A stretch of 64,000 nucleotides of DNA, from contig NZ_CP030771.1 of NCBI RefSeq assembly GCF_006088715.1, positions 7,686,001-7,750,000 on the forward strand. The letters are read 5' to 3'. This stretch comes from Streptomyces sp. YIM 121038 (GTDB lineage Bacteria > Actinomycetota > Actinomycetes > Streptomycetales > Streptomycetaceae). The translations under genes were made by a program, and so were the position numbers. How positions within the stretch are numbered: the first letter of the stretch is position 1; every line of letters begins with the position of its first letter. Shown in pieces: positions 1-10,909 of this stretch. The notes beneath the pieces were generated by a model. The model did no database searches. It worked only from the letters and a program-made list of their open reading frames with translations, and was not told where the DNA came from.

Positions 1-86
1 CGACCAGGAGGATCCTGGTACACGCCAAGCCTGACATCAATTCCCCCGGTTGCTTGGAGCGTTCGGCCCGTCCCGCCCCCCCGGCG

Positions 87-112
87 ACTGTTCCCCGGCG
101 GCGCGGAACAGT
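87..112. promoter_or_regulatory. Inverted repeat upstream of SDR/dgoD-like operon
   Basis: A perfect inverted repeat ACTGTTCC-N10-GGAACAGT lies about 160 bp upstream of the first gene. Its size and symmetry suit a dimeric repressor site or a small hairpin. No coding sequence is credible in the first 275 bases, so this stretch probably holds the promoter of the sugar-acid genes. The regulator is not in the window. Confidence 0.4.
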
Positions 113-275
113 ACTCCAGGATAGGACGGGCCGCGCCCTTCACACCGTCGCCCCACACCCGTGCGCGGCGCCGCACGGCCGTTCGCGCGCCCGCGCGGGG
201 TACCGTGCCTGCGAACGACGTGGCCCGCTGCCGCCGGAGGGGAGACAGCCCTCCGCAGAAGGGGACGACCTCGCC

Positions 276-1034
276 ATGCACGCAAGCGCTCGCTTCACCG
301 GCCGGGTGGCCGTCGTCACCGGCGCCGCCTCCGGCATCGGCGCCGCCACCGCCGTGCGCCTCGCCGCGGAGGGCGCCGCCGTGGTCGTCGCCGACGTGGC
401 CGCCGAGCGCGGCACGGCCGTCGCCGAGGGCATCCGGACCGAGGGCGGACGGGCGGCCTTCGTCCGCGCCGACGTCGCCGACGCCGCCGACTGGGAGCGC
501 GTCCTCGCCGCCGCCCACGGCTTCGGCCCGGTCGGCGTCCTCGTCAGCAACGCCTACGCCTCCGAGATCGCCCCCGCGCACGCGATGACCCGGGCGTCCT
601 TCGAGCACCAGCTCGCCGTGAACGTGACCGGCGCCTTCCTCGGCGTCAAGGCGGCCCTGGCCGATCTGCGCGCGCACCGCGGCGCGGTCGTCGTCACCTC
701 CTCCGTGCACGCCACCCACGGCATCCCCGGCCACCCCGGGTACGCGGCCAGCAAGGGCGCCCTGGTGTCCCTGTGCGGGCAGCTCGCCGTCGAGTACGGG
801 CCCGAGGTGCGGGTCAACGCGGTGCTGCCGGGGCCGATCCTGACGCCCGCCTGGGACCGGATGACCGAGGCGGACCGGGAGCGGAGCGTCGTGGGCACCG
901 CCGCGCGCCGGTTCGGCTCGCCCGCGGAGGTGGCGGCGGCCATCGCGTTCCTCGCCGCGGACGAGGCCTCGTACGTCACCGGCACGAGCCTGGTCGTGGA
1001 CGGCGGCTGGAGCGTGGTCAAGGACTCGGCCTGA
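276..1034 (+). CDS. SDR family NAD(P)-dependent oxidoreductase
   Basis: A classical short-chain dehydrogenase of 252 residues. It shows the cofactor-binding TGAASGIG near residue 15, a catalytic TSS and a YAASK active-site motif, and the usual C-terminal VTGTSLVVDGG. The NNAG motif is altered to SNAY, which is tolerated in some SDRs. The start chosen is the ATG at 276, behind a GAAGGGG ribosome site; the reading frame is open further upstream but that part has no SDR character. A galactonate dehydratase-like gene follows after 70 bp, so a sugar or aldonate dehydrogenase role is plausible but not shown. Substrate unknown. Confidence 0.85.
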   Translation: MHASARFTGRVAVVTGAASGIGAATAVRLAAEGAAVVVADVAAERGTAVAEGIRTEGGRAAFVRADVADAADWERVLAAAHGFGPVGVLVSNAYASEIAPAHAMTRASFEHQLAVNVTGAFLGVKAALADLRAHRGAVVVTSSVHATHGIPGHPGYAASKGALVSLCGQLAVEYGPEVRVNAVLPGPILTPAWDRMTEADRERSVVGTAARRFGSPAEVAAAIAFLAADEASYVTGTSLVVDGGWSVVKDSA

Positions 1035-1048
1035 CCCCGCGAGGGCGG

Positions 1049-1078
1049 CCCGCCCGAGAACCCGCCCGAGAACCCGCC
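1049..1078. repeat. 12-bp tandem repeat between SDR and dgoD-like genes
   Basis: The unit CCCGCCCGAGAA occurs twice in a row and then half a third time, just after the SDR stop codon. It is a short noncoding direct repeat. No function can be read from it. Confidence 0.7.
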
Positions 1079-1104
1079 AGGAAGAGGCGTCGAAGGAGCG
1101 GCAG

Positions 1105-2253
1105 TTGAAGATCACCCGGGTGGAAACCTTCCTCGTCCCGCCGCGCTGGCTGTTCTGCCGCGTGGAGACCGACGACGGCGTCGTCGGCTGGGGCGAACCC
1201 GTCGTCGAGGGCCGCGCCGAGGTCGTGCGCGCCGCCGTCGACGTCCTCGCCGAGTATCTGCTCGGCAAGGACCCCGCCCGCATCCAGGACCACTGGCAGG
1301 TGCTCAGCAAGGGCGGCTTCTACCGCGGCGGCCCGGTGCTCTCCAGCGCCGTCGCGGGCCTGGACCAGGCGCTGTGGGACATCGCGGGCAAGGCCTACGG
1401 GGCGCCCGTGCACGCGCTGCTCGGCGGGCCCGTGCGGGAGCGGGCGCGCGTGTACGCCTGGGTGGGCGGCGACGAGCCGAGCGCGCTCGCCGACCAGGTC
1501 GCCGCGCAGGTCGACGCGGGCTTCACGGCGGTCAAGATGAACGCGGCGGGGGTGACGTCGCCCCTCACCACCCCCGCTGAGACGGCGGCCGTCGTCGAGA
1601 GGGTCGCCGTCGCCCGCGAGGTGCTCGGCGCGCACCGCGACGTCGCCGTCGACTTCCACGGCCGCCTCACCCCCGCGAGCGCCCGCCGCGTCCTGCCCGC
1701 ACTCGCCCCGCTGCACCCGCTGTTCGCCGAGGAGCCGCTCCTTCCCGACCAGGCGCACCTCCTTCCGGGCCTGGTCGCCGCCAGCCCCGTGCCCCTCGCC
1801 ACCGGCGAACGGCTCTACTCCCGCGCCGACTTCCTGCCCGCGCTCACCGCGGGCATCGCCGTCGCCCAGCCCGACCTCAGCCACGCGGGCGGCATCACGG
1901 AGGTGCTGCGCATCGCCGCGCTCGCCGAGACCTACGGCGCGCTGCTCGCCCCACACTGCCCGCTCGGCCCGATCGCCCTGGCCGCGAGCCTCCAGGTCGC
2001 CTGGGTCACGCCCCACTTCCTCATCCAGGAGCAGAGCCGGGGCATCCACTACAACAGGGAGGACGCCGACCTGCTGTCGTACGTGGTGGACACCGAGCCG
2101 TTCCGCTTCACCGAAGGGCACGCGCACCGCACGGACCTGCCGGGCCTCGGCGTCGAGATCGACGAGGCCGCGGTGCGGGCCGCGGACCGGCGCGGGCACG
2201 CCTGGCGCAACCCGGTGTGGCGGCAGCCGGACGGCTCGTTCGCGGAGTGGTGA
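1105..2253 (+). CDS. dgoD: Enolase-superfamily sugar-acid dehydratase, D-galactonate dehydratase-like
   Basis: A 382-residue member of the mandelate racemase/muconate lactonizing (enolase) superfamily that best fits D-galactonate dehydratase, which converts galactonate to 2-keto-3-deoxygalactonate. It has the N-terminal capping domain, then a barrel with DFHGR and EEPLLPDQ carrying metal ligands and, near the end, the HCPLGP segment with the catalytic histidine. The start is a TTG at 1105 preceded by AAGGAG, matching the usual MKIT start of the family. With the SDR upstream it could form the first steps of a De Ley-Doudoroff-type route. KDGal kinase and aldolase genes are not seen. Substrate specificity within the family is uncertain. 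Confidence 0.75.
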   Translation: MKITRVETFLVPPRWLFCRVETDDGVVGWGEPVVEGRAEVVRAAVDVLAEYLLGKDPARIQDHWQVLSKGGFYRGGPVLSSAVAGLDQALWDIAGKAYGAPVHALLGGPVRERARVYAWVGGDEPSALADQVAAQVDAGFTAVKMNAAGVTSPLTTPAETAAVVERVAVAREVLGAHRDVAVDFHGRLTPASARRVLPALAPLHPLFAEEPLLPDQAHLLPGLVAASPVPLATGERLYSRADFLPALTAGIAVAQPDLSHAGGITEVLRIAALAETYGALLAPHCPLGPIALAASLQVAWVTPHFLIQEQSRGIHYNREDADLLSYVVDTEPFRFTEGHAHRTDLPGLGVEIDEAAVRAADRRGHAWRNPVWRQPDGSFAEW

Positions 2254-2344
2254 CCACCGGCCGCCTCGACGCACGGGCGGGTACGCACTGTTGGCCCCGC
2301 CCGGACGCGCGCCTACGCTGGTAGCCGCCCGAGGGGGGAGCCGC

Positions 2345-3988
2345 ATGAGCGAACGCACCCAGGACCACGGTCAGGACGGACGCCCCACCCCGCCCGCCAA
2401 GGGCGAGCGCCTCGCCGACTGGGCCGACGGCCGCCTCGGCATCCACACCCTCGGCAAGTCACAGCTGCGCAAGGTCTTCCCGGACCACTGGTCGTTCATG
2501 TTCGGCGAGATCTGCCTCTACAGCTTCCTGATCCTCATCCTCACCGGCGTCTGGCTGACCCTGTTCTTCGAGCCGAGCGGCCTGGAGGTCGAGTACAACG
2601 GCCCGTACGAACCGCTCAAGGGCGTCCTCGTGACCCGCGCCTACGAGTCGACCGTCGACATCAGCATGGAGGTGCGCGGCGGCCTGCTCATCCGGCAGAT
2701 CCACCACTGGGCGGCGCTCGTGTTCGTCGCGGGCATGCTGGTGCACATGATGCGGGTGTTCTTCACCGGCGCCTTCCGCAAGCCGCGCGAGCTCAACTGG
2801 CTGTTCGGCTGGACCCTGCTGATGCTCGGCCTGATCACCGGCCTGACCGGCTACTCGCTCCCCGACGACCTGCTGTCCGGCACCGGCGTGCGCTTCGCGC
2901 AGGGCGCCATCCTGTCGATCCCCGTCGTGGGGACCTACCTCTCCTTCTTCCTCTTCGGCGGGGAGTTCCCGGGGCACGACATCATTCCGCGCCTGTTCGC
3001 GGTGCACGTGCTGCTGCTGCCGGGGATCATGCTGGGCCTGGTCGTGGCCCATCTGATCCTGGTCTTCTACCACAAGCACACCCAGTTCGCGGGGCCCGGC
3101 CGCAGCGAGCGGAACGTCATCGGGGCACCCTTCTTCCCCGTCTACGTCGCCAAAGCGGGCGGCTTCTTCTTCCTCGTCTTCGGCGTCCTCGCCCTCATGG
3201 GCGCGGTCGCCACCATCAACCCCGTGTGGGCGCTCGGCCCCTACCGGCCCGACATGGTCGGCACCGGAGCCCAGCCCGACTGGTACCTCGGGTTCTCCGA
3301 AGGGCTGATCCGGGTGATGCCGAGCTGGGAGATCAACGCCTGGGGGCACACGCTCGAACTGGGCGTCTTCATCCCGTTCGCGCTGTTCCCGCTGATCATG
3401 ATGGCGATCGCGGTGTATCCCTTCGCGGAGGCCTGGGTCACCAAGGACCGGCGCGAGCACCACATCGCGGACCGGCCGCGCAACGCGCCCGCGCGCACCT
3501 CGTTCGGCGTCGCCTGGCTGTCGCTGTACGGGGTGCTCATGGTCGGCGGCGGCAACGACATCTGGGCGACGCACTTCCACCTGTCCATCAACGCCATCAC
3601 GTGGTTCGTGCGGATCGCGTTCTTCGTCGTGCCGCCGCTCGCCTACGCCGTCACCTACCGGGTCTGTCTCGGCCTCCAGCGGCGCGACCGCGCCAAGGTG
3701 CTGCACGGCCGCGAGAGCGGCATCATCAAGCGCCTCCCGCACGGCGAGTACGTGGAGGTCCACCAGCCGCTCAGCCAGGCGGAGCGGTACACGCTCACCG
3801 CCCACGAGCAGCCCGTGCCGTTCGAGGTCGGGCCGCTCGTCGACGCGAACGGCGTGGCCCGCAAGGTCCCCCGCGCCGACCGCCTGCGGGCCCGGCTCTC
3901 CCGCGCCATGTACGGCCCCGGCACCCAGGTGCCCAAGCCGACGGCGCAGGAGTACCGCCAGGTCCACAGCGGCGACGGCCACCCCTGA
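2345..3988 (+). CDS. qcrB: Cytochrome b subunit of bc1 complex (orphan QcrB paralogue)
   Basis: A 547-residue integral membrane protein of the actinobacterial cytochrome b type, which oxidises menaquinol and passes electrons through two b hemes. Visible features are the heme-ligand pairs in the helices with QIHHWAAL and FAVHVLLL/VVAHLILV, a PDWY quinol-site motif (PEWY variant), and a C-terminal extension of about 150 residues typical of actinobacteria. The start is the ATG at 2345 behind a GAGGGGGGAG site. qcrA and qcrC normally precede qcrB in Streptomyces; here neither is present, so this looks like a second, stand-alone copy. Confidence 0.9.
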   Translation: MSERTQDHGQDGRPTPPAKGERLADWADGRLGIHTLGKSQLRKVFPDHWSFMFGEICLYSFLILILTGVWLTLFFEPSGLEVEYNGPYEPLKGVLVTRAYESTVDISMEVRGGLLIRQIHHWAALVFVAGMLVHMMRVFFTGAFRKPRELNWLFGWTLLMLGLITGLTGYSLPDDLLSGTGVRFAQGAILSIPVVGTYLSFFLFGGEFPGHDIIPRLFAVHVLLLPGIMLGLVVAHLILVFYHKHTQFAGPGRSERNVIGAPFFPVYVAKAGGFFFLVFGVLALMGAVATINPVWALGPYRPDMVGTGAQPDWYLGFSEGLIRVMPSWEINAWGHTLELGVFIPFALFPLIMMAIAVYPFAEAWVTKDRREHHIADRPRNAPARTSFGVAWLSLYGVLMVGGGNDIWATHFHLSINAITWFVRIAFFVVPPLAYAVTYRVCLGLQRRDRAKVLHGRESGIIKRLPHGEYVEVHQPLSQAERYTLTAHEQPVPFEVGPLVDANGVARKVPRADRLRARLSRAMYGPGTQVPKPTAQEYRQVHSGDGHP

Positions 3989-3999
3989 GGGCGGTGCCC

Positions 4000-6246
<2,247 letters not shown>

Positions 6247-6411
6247 TCAGACAGGGGGCGTACGGCAGCCAGGCACTACCCCCGGCGCGCCGCTCGAAGC
6301 GGCGCGGGGCTCGCGGTCACACCATCGCGTGATACGCCGATGCGAAAGTGTGGTGCGCCCCAAACGCCCGTGCGAGCTGCCGTGCGCCGGAGCGAACCGT
6401 GAGGAGAGCGC

Positions 6412-6909
6412 ATGACCAGGGAAGTCCGGCACGACCTGCCGCTGTACCGCCGGGTCGTGCCGCCCGAGTGGATCGACCGCGACGGGCATCTGAGCGAGGC
6501 CCACTACTCCGTGGCGTTCGCCTCCGCCACGGACAGCCTGATGGAGGCGACGGGACTGCACGCCGACTACCGCGCCGCCACGGGCGCCACCCTGTGGACC
6601 GTCGAGACCCATGTGCGGCTCCTGCGCCAGGTCGCCGAGGGCGCCCACCTGGTGATCCGCAGCCGCGTCCTCGGCTCCTTCGCACGCCGGCTGCACTTCG
6701 CCCACGAGATGTACGTCGTCGAGGGGCCCGGGGCCGCACCCGCGCCGGGCGCCGAGCCCGTCGCGACCTCCGAGCTGCTCGCGGTGCACGTCGACCGGGA
6801 GCGGGGCCGTTCGGTGCCGTTCCCCGCGCCCGTGCGGGAGCGGCACGAGGGCCTCGTCGAGCGGCCGCCGCCGTGGGCGGGCAGGGCGGTCGGCGCGCCG
6901 CCCCGCTGA
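6412..6909 (+). CDS. Hot-dog fold acyl-CoA thioesterase
   Basis: A 165-residue protein resembling 4-hydroxybenzoyl-CoA/carnitine-associated thioesterases. It begins with an EWIDRDGHLSEAHY segment, where Asp, Gly and His occupy the usual active-site region, and continues with a compact alternating helix/strand pattern ending in a basic, Pro-rich tail. The start ATG has GAGGAG upstream. It precedes a GH4 glycosidase by 66 bp, without an obvious functional link. The acyl substrate is unknown. Confidence 0.7.
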   Translation: MTREVRHDLPLYRRVVPPEWIDRDGHLSEAHYSVAFASATDSLMEATGLHADYRAATGATLWTVETHVRLLRQVAEGAHLVIRSRVLGSFARRLHFAHEMYVVEGPGAAPAPGAEPVATSELLAVHVDRERGRSVPFPAPVRERHEGLVERPPPWAGRAVGAPPR

Positions 6910-6975
6910 AGTGGTAGGAGTTCAGGGGAGCGCCCTGTGCGGCGCAGGGCGACTGGAGGGCAAGGTGGCGCAGAC

Positions 6976-8316
6976 GTGAGGCTGACGATTCTCGGCGGCG
7001 GCGGGTTCCGCGTACCGCTGGTGTACCGGGCGCTGCTCGACGACCACGAGGAGGGCCGCGTCACCGACGTCGTCCTGTACGACGTGGACGCCGCGCGGCT
7101 CGGCGCGATCGCGCGGGTGCTCGCCGAGCAGGCCGAGGGCGTGCCGGACGCCCCGCCGGTGCGGGTCACCACCGACCTCGACGAGGCGCTGCGCGGCACC
7201 GACTTCGTGTTCTCCGCGATCCGCGTCGGCGGCCTGGAGGGCCGCGCCGCCGACGAGCGGGTCGCCCTCGCCGAAGGCGTGCTCGGGCAGGAGACCGTGG
7301 GCGCGGGCGGCATCGCGTACGGCCTGCGGACCGTGCCCGTCGCCCTCGACATCGCCCGGCGCGTGGCGCGGCTCGCGCCCGACGCCTGGGTCATCAACTT
7401 CACCAACCCCGCCGGGCTCGTCACCGAGGCCATGTCCCGGCACCTCGGCGACCGGGTCATCGGCATCTGCGACTCGCCGGTGGGCCTGGCCCGCCGCGTC
7501 GCGCGCCTCCTCGGGATCGCGCCGGGCCGCGCCTGGGCCGACTACGTGGGCCTCAACCACCTGGGCTGGCTGCGCGGCCTGTGGGTCGACGGCCACGACG
7601 AGCTGCCGCGCCTGCTCGCCGACCGGGATCTCCTGGAGTCCTTCGAGGAGGGCAAGCTCTTCGGCGCCGACTGGCTCCAGTCACTGGGCGCGATCCCCAA
7701 CGAGTACCTGCACTACTACTACTTCACCCGTGAGGCCGTCGCCGCCTACCAGCGGGCCGAGCGGACGCGCGGGGCCTTCCTGCGCGACCAGCAGGCGCGG
7801 TTCTACGACGCCCTGGGCGGACCCGCGGTGCCCGCCCTGGAGACCTGGGACGCCACCCGCGCCGAACGCGAGGCGACGTACATGGCGGCGAGCCGGGAGG
7901 CGGCGGGGGCCGGGGAGCGGGCCGCGGAGGACCTGGAGTCCGGCGGCTACGAGCACGTCGCCCTGGCCCTGATGCGGGCCGTCGCCCGCGACGAGCGGAC
8001 CACGCTGATCCTCAACGTCCGCAACCGCACGACCCTGCCGGTGCTCGACGCGGACGCCGTGGTGGAGGCGCCCTGCTTCGTCGACGCGAGCGGGGCGCAC
8101 CCGGTGTCCGTGGATCCGCTGCCGGGGCACGCGGTGGGGCTCGTCTGCGCGGTGAAGGCCGTGGAGCGCGAGGTGCTCACCGCGGTGGAGAGCCGCTCCC
8201 GCGCGGCGGCGGTCAAGGCGTTCGCCCTGCACCCCCTGGTCGACTCGGTCACGGTGGCGCACCGCCTGACCGCCGCCTACCAGCAGGCCCACCCCGCCCT
8301 GGCGTACCTGACGTAA
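6976..8316 (+). CDS. GH4 family 6-phospho-beta-glucosidase
   Basis: A 446-residue member of glycoside hydrolase family 4, enzymes that use NAD+ and a divalent metal for redox-assisted hydrolysis of 6-phospho-glycosides. The N-terminal Rossmann loop LGGGGFR, NFTNPAG, the metal-ligand GICDSP cysteine and GLNHLGW histidine are all present. Start choice: GTG at 6976 matches the family's usual first residues; a GTG at 6937 with a GGGGAG site 6 bases upstream would add 13 residues and cannot be excluded. No phosphotransferase genes are nearby to supply the phosphorylated substrate. Confidence 0.85.
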   Translation: MRLTILGGGGFRVPLVYRALLDDHEEGRVTDVVLYDVDAARLGAIARVLAEQAEGVPDAPPVRVTTDLDEALRGTDFVFSAIRVGGLEGRAADERVALAEGVLGQETVGAGGIAYGLRTVPVALDIARRVARLAPDAWVINFTNPAGLVTEAMSRHLGDRVIGICDSPVGLARRVARLLGIAPGRAWADYVGLNHLGWLRGLWVDGHDELPRLLADRDLLESFEEGKLFGADWLQSLGAIPNEYLHYYYFTREAVAAYQRAERTRGAFLRDQQARFYDALGGPAVPALETWDATRAEREATYMAASREAAGAGERAAEDLESGGYEHVALALMRAVARDERTTLILNVRNRTTLPVLDADAVVEAPCFVDASGAHPVSVDPLPGHAVGLVCAVKAVEREVLTAVESRSRAAAVKAFALHPLVDSVTVAHRLTAAYQQAHPALAYLT

Positions 8317-8330
8317 CTGGGCGGTCGCGA

Positions 8331-8843
8331 CTAGGCGGTCGCGCGGACCTGGTCCAGGAAGCCGTGGAGGTTGCGGAGCGTCCGCTCGTTCTGCTCCTCC
8401 GGGCTCAGGCTCTCCTCGAACCGCCGGGCCAGGGCCGACGTCTTCTTGCCCCGTACGTACAGCGAGCAGGCGAGGTCGGCGCAGATGTAGAGCCCCACCG
8501 AATTCCCCTGGCGCCCCGCCTCGCCCGCGCGGGGCGCCACGAACAGCGTGATCCCCGACCCGGCCTGCGGGGTCACGCACACCGAACAGATGCTGGACTT
8601 GAGCAGGCTCCGGCGCGCCCCGGCGGACGCCCGCAGCGCCACCCCGACGGGCTCGCCCGCCCCGCTCCGCCGCCGCGCGACCACATAGCCGCGCTCGGGC
8701 GCCTTGGGGTCGCGCCAGCCGAGGAAGTCCAGGTCGTCCCAGGGGGTCTCGGCGAACCCCGGGGGCAGCGCGAGGCGCCGCGCCTCGCCCTTGGAGCAGT
8801 TCACGAAGGACGCGCGGATCTCTTTCTCGCCGAGTGGTTCCAT
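8331..8843 (-). CDS. FBP domain-containing protein (treble-clef zinc finger)
   Basis: A 170-residue protein of the actinobacterial FBP family, whose C-terminal domain resembles the zinc-binding end of EF-G-binding protein. The sequence shows SSICSVC followed later by ICADLAC, four cysteines spaced like a treble-clef zinc site. The start ATG at 8843 gives MEPLGEKEIR, the usual family start. Family members are thought to contact ribosome or elongation factor. The single-gene context says little more. Confidence 0.8.
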   Translation of the reverse strand: MEPLGEKEIRASFVNCSKGEARRLALPPGFAETPWDDLDFLGWRDPKAPERGYVVARRRSGAGEPVGVALRASAGARRSLLKSSICSVCVTPQAGSGITLFVAPRAGEAGRQGNSVGLYICADLACSLYVRGKKTSALARRFEESLSPEEQNERTLRNLHGFLDQVRATA

Positions 8844-8856
8844 GATCCGGAAGTTA

Positions 8857-9750
8857 TCAACCGGAACGGACGGTCGTCCTCCCATTTTCCGCCGCCGCCC
8901 CCGTCCCGGGGTCCGGCGCCCTGCCCGCCGCCACCGCCACCAGCGGCGGCCGCGCCGCCCGGAACGCGAGGGTGCGCCGCAGCTCGAAGCCGAGGGCCTC
9001 GTACAGGCGGATCGCCCCGGTGTTCCGCGCCGAGGTGTGCAGGAAGGGCGTGTCACCGCGCTCCCGGATGCCGTGGGCGACGGCGCGCACGAGCCGCGCC
9101 GCGAGCCCGCGTCCCCGGTACGCCGGGTCGGTGCACACCGCGCTGATCTCCGTGAACCCCGGCGGCCGCAGCCGCTCCCCGGCCATCGCGACGAGCGCGC
9201 CGCCCTCCCGCAGGCCCAGATACGTGCCGAGTTCGACGGTGCGGGGCAGGAAGGGGCCCGGCCGGGTGCGCGCGACGAGGTCGAGCATCTCGGGCACGTC
9301 GGCGGGCCCGAGCCGCACCGCCTCGGCGTCGGGCACGGCCGCCACGCCCCCGCCGACGAGCTGCACGCCCGGCACGTCGAAGGTGAGCTCCCAGCCCGTG
9401 GGCACCCGGGCGCCGACGCCGGGCAGCGGCACCGACCCGTCGGCCCCGGCGAAGGCGGCCAGGTCCGCCCAGTCCGCCGCGTCCGGCTCGGCGGGAAGCC
9501 CGAGCCAGGGCGAGACGTCCACGGGGTAGCGCAGCACGCGCCCGCGCCGCTCGGCGAAGCGGGCGTGCGGGCCGGTGAGGGAGGCGAGGCCGGGGTTGTC
9601 CAGGGGGTGCGCTGCGTTGTCCAGGGAGCGCGCGCGATTGTCCGGGGGGTGCGCGCCGTTGTCCCGGGGGCGCGCGCCGATGTCCAGGGGCTGCGCGCCG
9701 TCGTCCAAGGGGTGCGTGCCGTCGTCCAGGGGGTGCGCGCCGCCCGTCAC
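8857..9750 (-). CDS. GNAT family N-acetyltransferase with expanded N-terminal heptad repeat
   Basis: A 297-residue GNAT acetyltransferase of the FR47-like type. The C-terminal half has the acetyl-CoA loop RGRGLAARL and the motif B segment NTGAIRLYEALGF. The N-terminal half begins, after the repeats, with LDNPGLASLTGPHARFAE, a start common to such Streptomyces proteins. The GTG at 9750 overlaps the upstream reductase stop as GTGA, so translation is probably coupled. Residues of about 5 to 55 are seven copies of a seven-residue unit (HPLDDGA-like) that looks like amplification of the protein's own HPLDN start. A start inside or after the repeats is possible. Substrate unknown. Confidence 0.75.
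   Translation of the reverse strand: MTGGAHPLDDGTHPLDDGAQPLDIGARPRDNGAHPPDNRARSLDNAAHPLDNPGLASLTGPHARFAERRGRVLRYPVDVSPWLGLPAEPDAADWADLAAFAGADGSVPLPGVGARVPTGWELTFDVPGVQLVGGGVAAVPDAEAVRLGPADVPEMLDLVARTRPGPFLPRTVELGTYLGLREGGALVAMAGERLRPPGFTEISAVCTDPAYRGRGLAARLVRAVAHGIRERGDTPFLHTSARNTGAIRLYEALGFELRRTLAFRAARPPLVAVAAGRAPDPGTGAAAENGRTTVRSG
9596..9742. repeat. 21-bp tandem repeat, seven units, inside GNAT gene start
   Basis: Seven degenerate units, each 21 bp and starting TTGTCC, TCGTCC or a close variant on the + strand, run without a gap. On the coding (-) strand they keep frame and give units such as HPLDDGT, HPLDDGA, QPLDIGA, RPRDNGA, HPPDNRA, RSLDNAA and HPLDNPG. Units differ at several positions, so the array is not recent in full. 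Confidence 0.9.
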
Positions 9751-10667
9751 CGCCCGACCTCGATCACGACCTTGCCGCGCGCGTGCCCCGACTCGACGGA
9801 CCGCAGGGCCTCGCCCGCCCGCGGAAGCGGATACACGGCCGTGATGTGCGGGCGCAGCACGTCCGCCGCGGCGAGCGCGGCCACCGCGTCCAGGACCTCG
9901 GCGGTGCGGGCCCGGGCGACGGGGGAGCCGCCCAGTTCGCCGACGATCCCCTTGCCGCCCGCGGTGATCAACTTCGTGCGGTCCGCCACGAGCTCGGCGA
10001 CGGTCCGCAGGTGCTCGCCGCCGACCAGGTCGAAGACACCGTCGACGCCGTCCGGAGCCAGGGCCCGGATCCGCTCCACGAGGTCGGGTCCCGGCGCGAC
10101 GTGGGTGACGCCGAGCGACTCGACGTACTCCTTCTTGCCGTCGCTCGCGGTGCCGATGACGCGCAGCCCCTCGTGGACGGCGAGCCGCGCCACGAAGCCG
10201 CCGACCCCGCCGCCGACGCCCGTGACCAGGAGCGTGGCCCCGGCGGGCAGGGCGAGCTGGCGGACGCCGTCGTACGCGGTCGCGGCGGCGACGGGCAGGG
10301 CCGCCGCCTCGGCGAACGAGAGCCCCTGCGGCTTGTGCGCGGCGACCGCCACCGGAAGCAGCGTGTACTCGGCGTACCCGCCGGTCAGCGTGGACCCGAA
10401 CACCGGGTCCCCGACGGCGAACCCGGTGACGCCCGGGCCCACCTCCGCCACGACGCCCGCCGCCTCGCTGCCCAGGACCTCCGGCAGTTCGGCGGGAGCC
10501 TGGCCCGGCCTGCGGTAGCCGCCGCGCAGCTTGTGGTCGACGGGGTTGACACCCGCGGCCCGTACGGCCACGAGCAGCTGTCCCGGGCCCGGCCGCGGCG
10601 GCTCCCGGTCGATGAGGGCCTCCACCTCGGGTCCGCCGTGCCGGGTGTACACATACGCCTTGGCCAT
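9747..10667 (-). CDS. Zinc-independent NADP-dependent quinone oxidoreductase (MDR family)
   Basis: A 306-residue medium-chain reductase of the quinone oxidoreductase type. It has the N-terminal GroES-like fold with AAGVNPVDHKLRGG, the nucleotide loop GVGGGVGGFVARLA, and lacks the structural-zinc cysteine cluster. It likely reduces quinones or enones using NADPH. The start ATG at 10667 has GAGGAG upstream. It is the first gene of a two-gene unit; the acetyltransferase follows with a 4-base overlap. Confidence 0.85.
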   Translation of the reverse strand: MAKAYVYTRHGGPEVEALIDREPPRPGPGQLLVAVRAAGVNPVDHKLRGGYRRPGQAPAELPEVLGSEAAGVVAEVGPGVTGFAVGDPVFGSTLTGGYAEYTLLPVAVAAHKPQGLSFAEAAALPVAAATAYDGVRQLALPAGATLLVTGVGGGVGGFVARLAVHEGLRVIGTASDGKKEYVESLGVTHVAPGPDLVERIRALAPDGVDGVFDLVGGEHLRTVAELVADRTKLITAGGKGIVGELGGSPVARARTAEVLDAVAALAAADVLRPHITAVYPLPRAGEALRSVESGHARGKVVIEVGR

Positions 10668-10909
10668 GCGCTCCTCGCTTCCTCCTCGGACGGGTCGGGC
10701 GGCGCCGGGCACCGCCGGGCCACCGCACCAACGATCACAAGGCCGGGCCGCCGTGCGGGCATTCCCCGGCCGCGGAGTGTTCACGGGGCCGCAACGTTGG
10801 CCTTCCGGTCACACGGCGGTCATCGCACCGCCCACCTCTTCCGTCAGCCTGACTCCCTTGGCACACTGCATCCGCCCACGCCCCCCACTTCACGTGAGGT
10901 CCCTTTCCC

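Noticed and set aside
9596..9742. CRISPR array
   Set aside because: The 21-bp units are contiguous without spacers and keep a protein reading frame; no cas genes are present.
10740..10909. PHO box upstream of phospholipase C
   Set aside because: Only one GTTCAC-like unit is seen (10779 region); PhoP sites need at least two 11-bp direct repeats.
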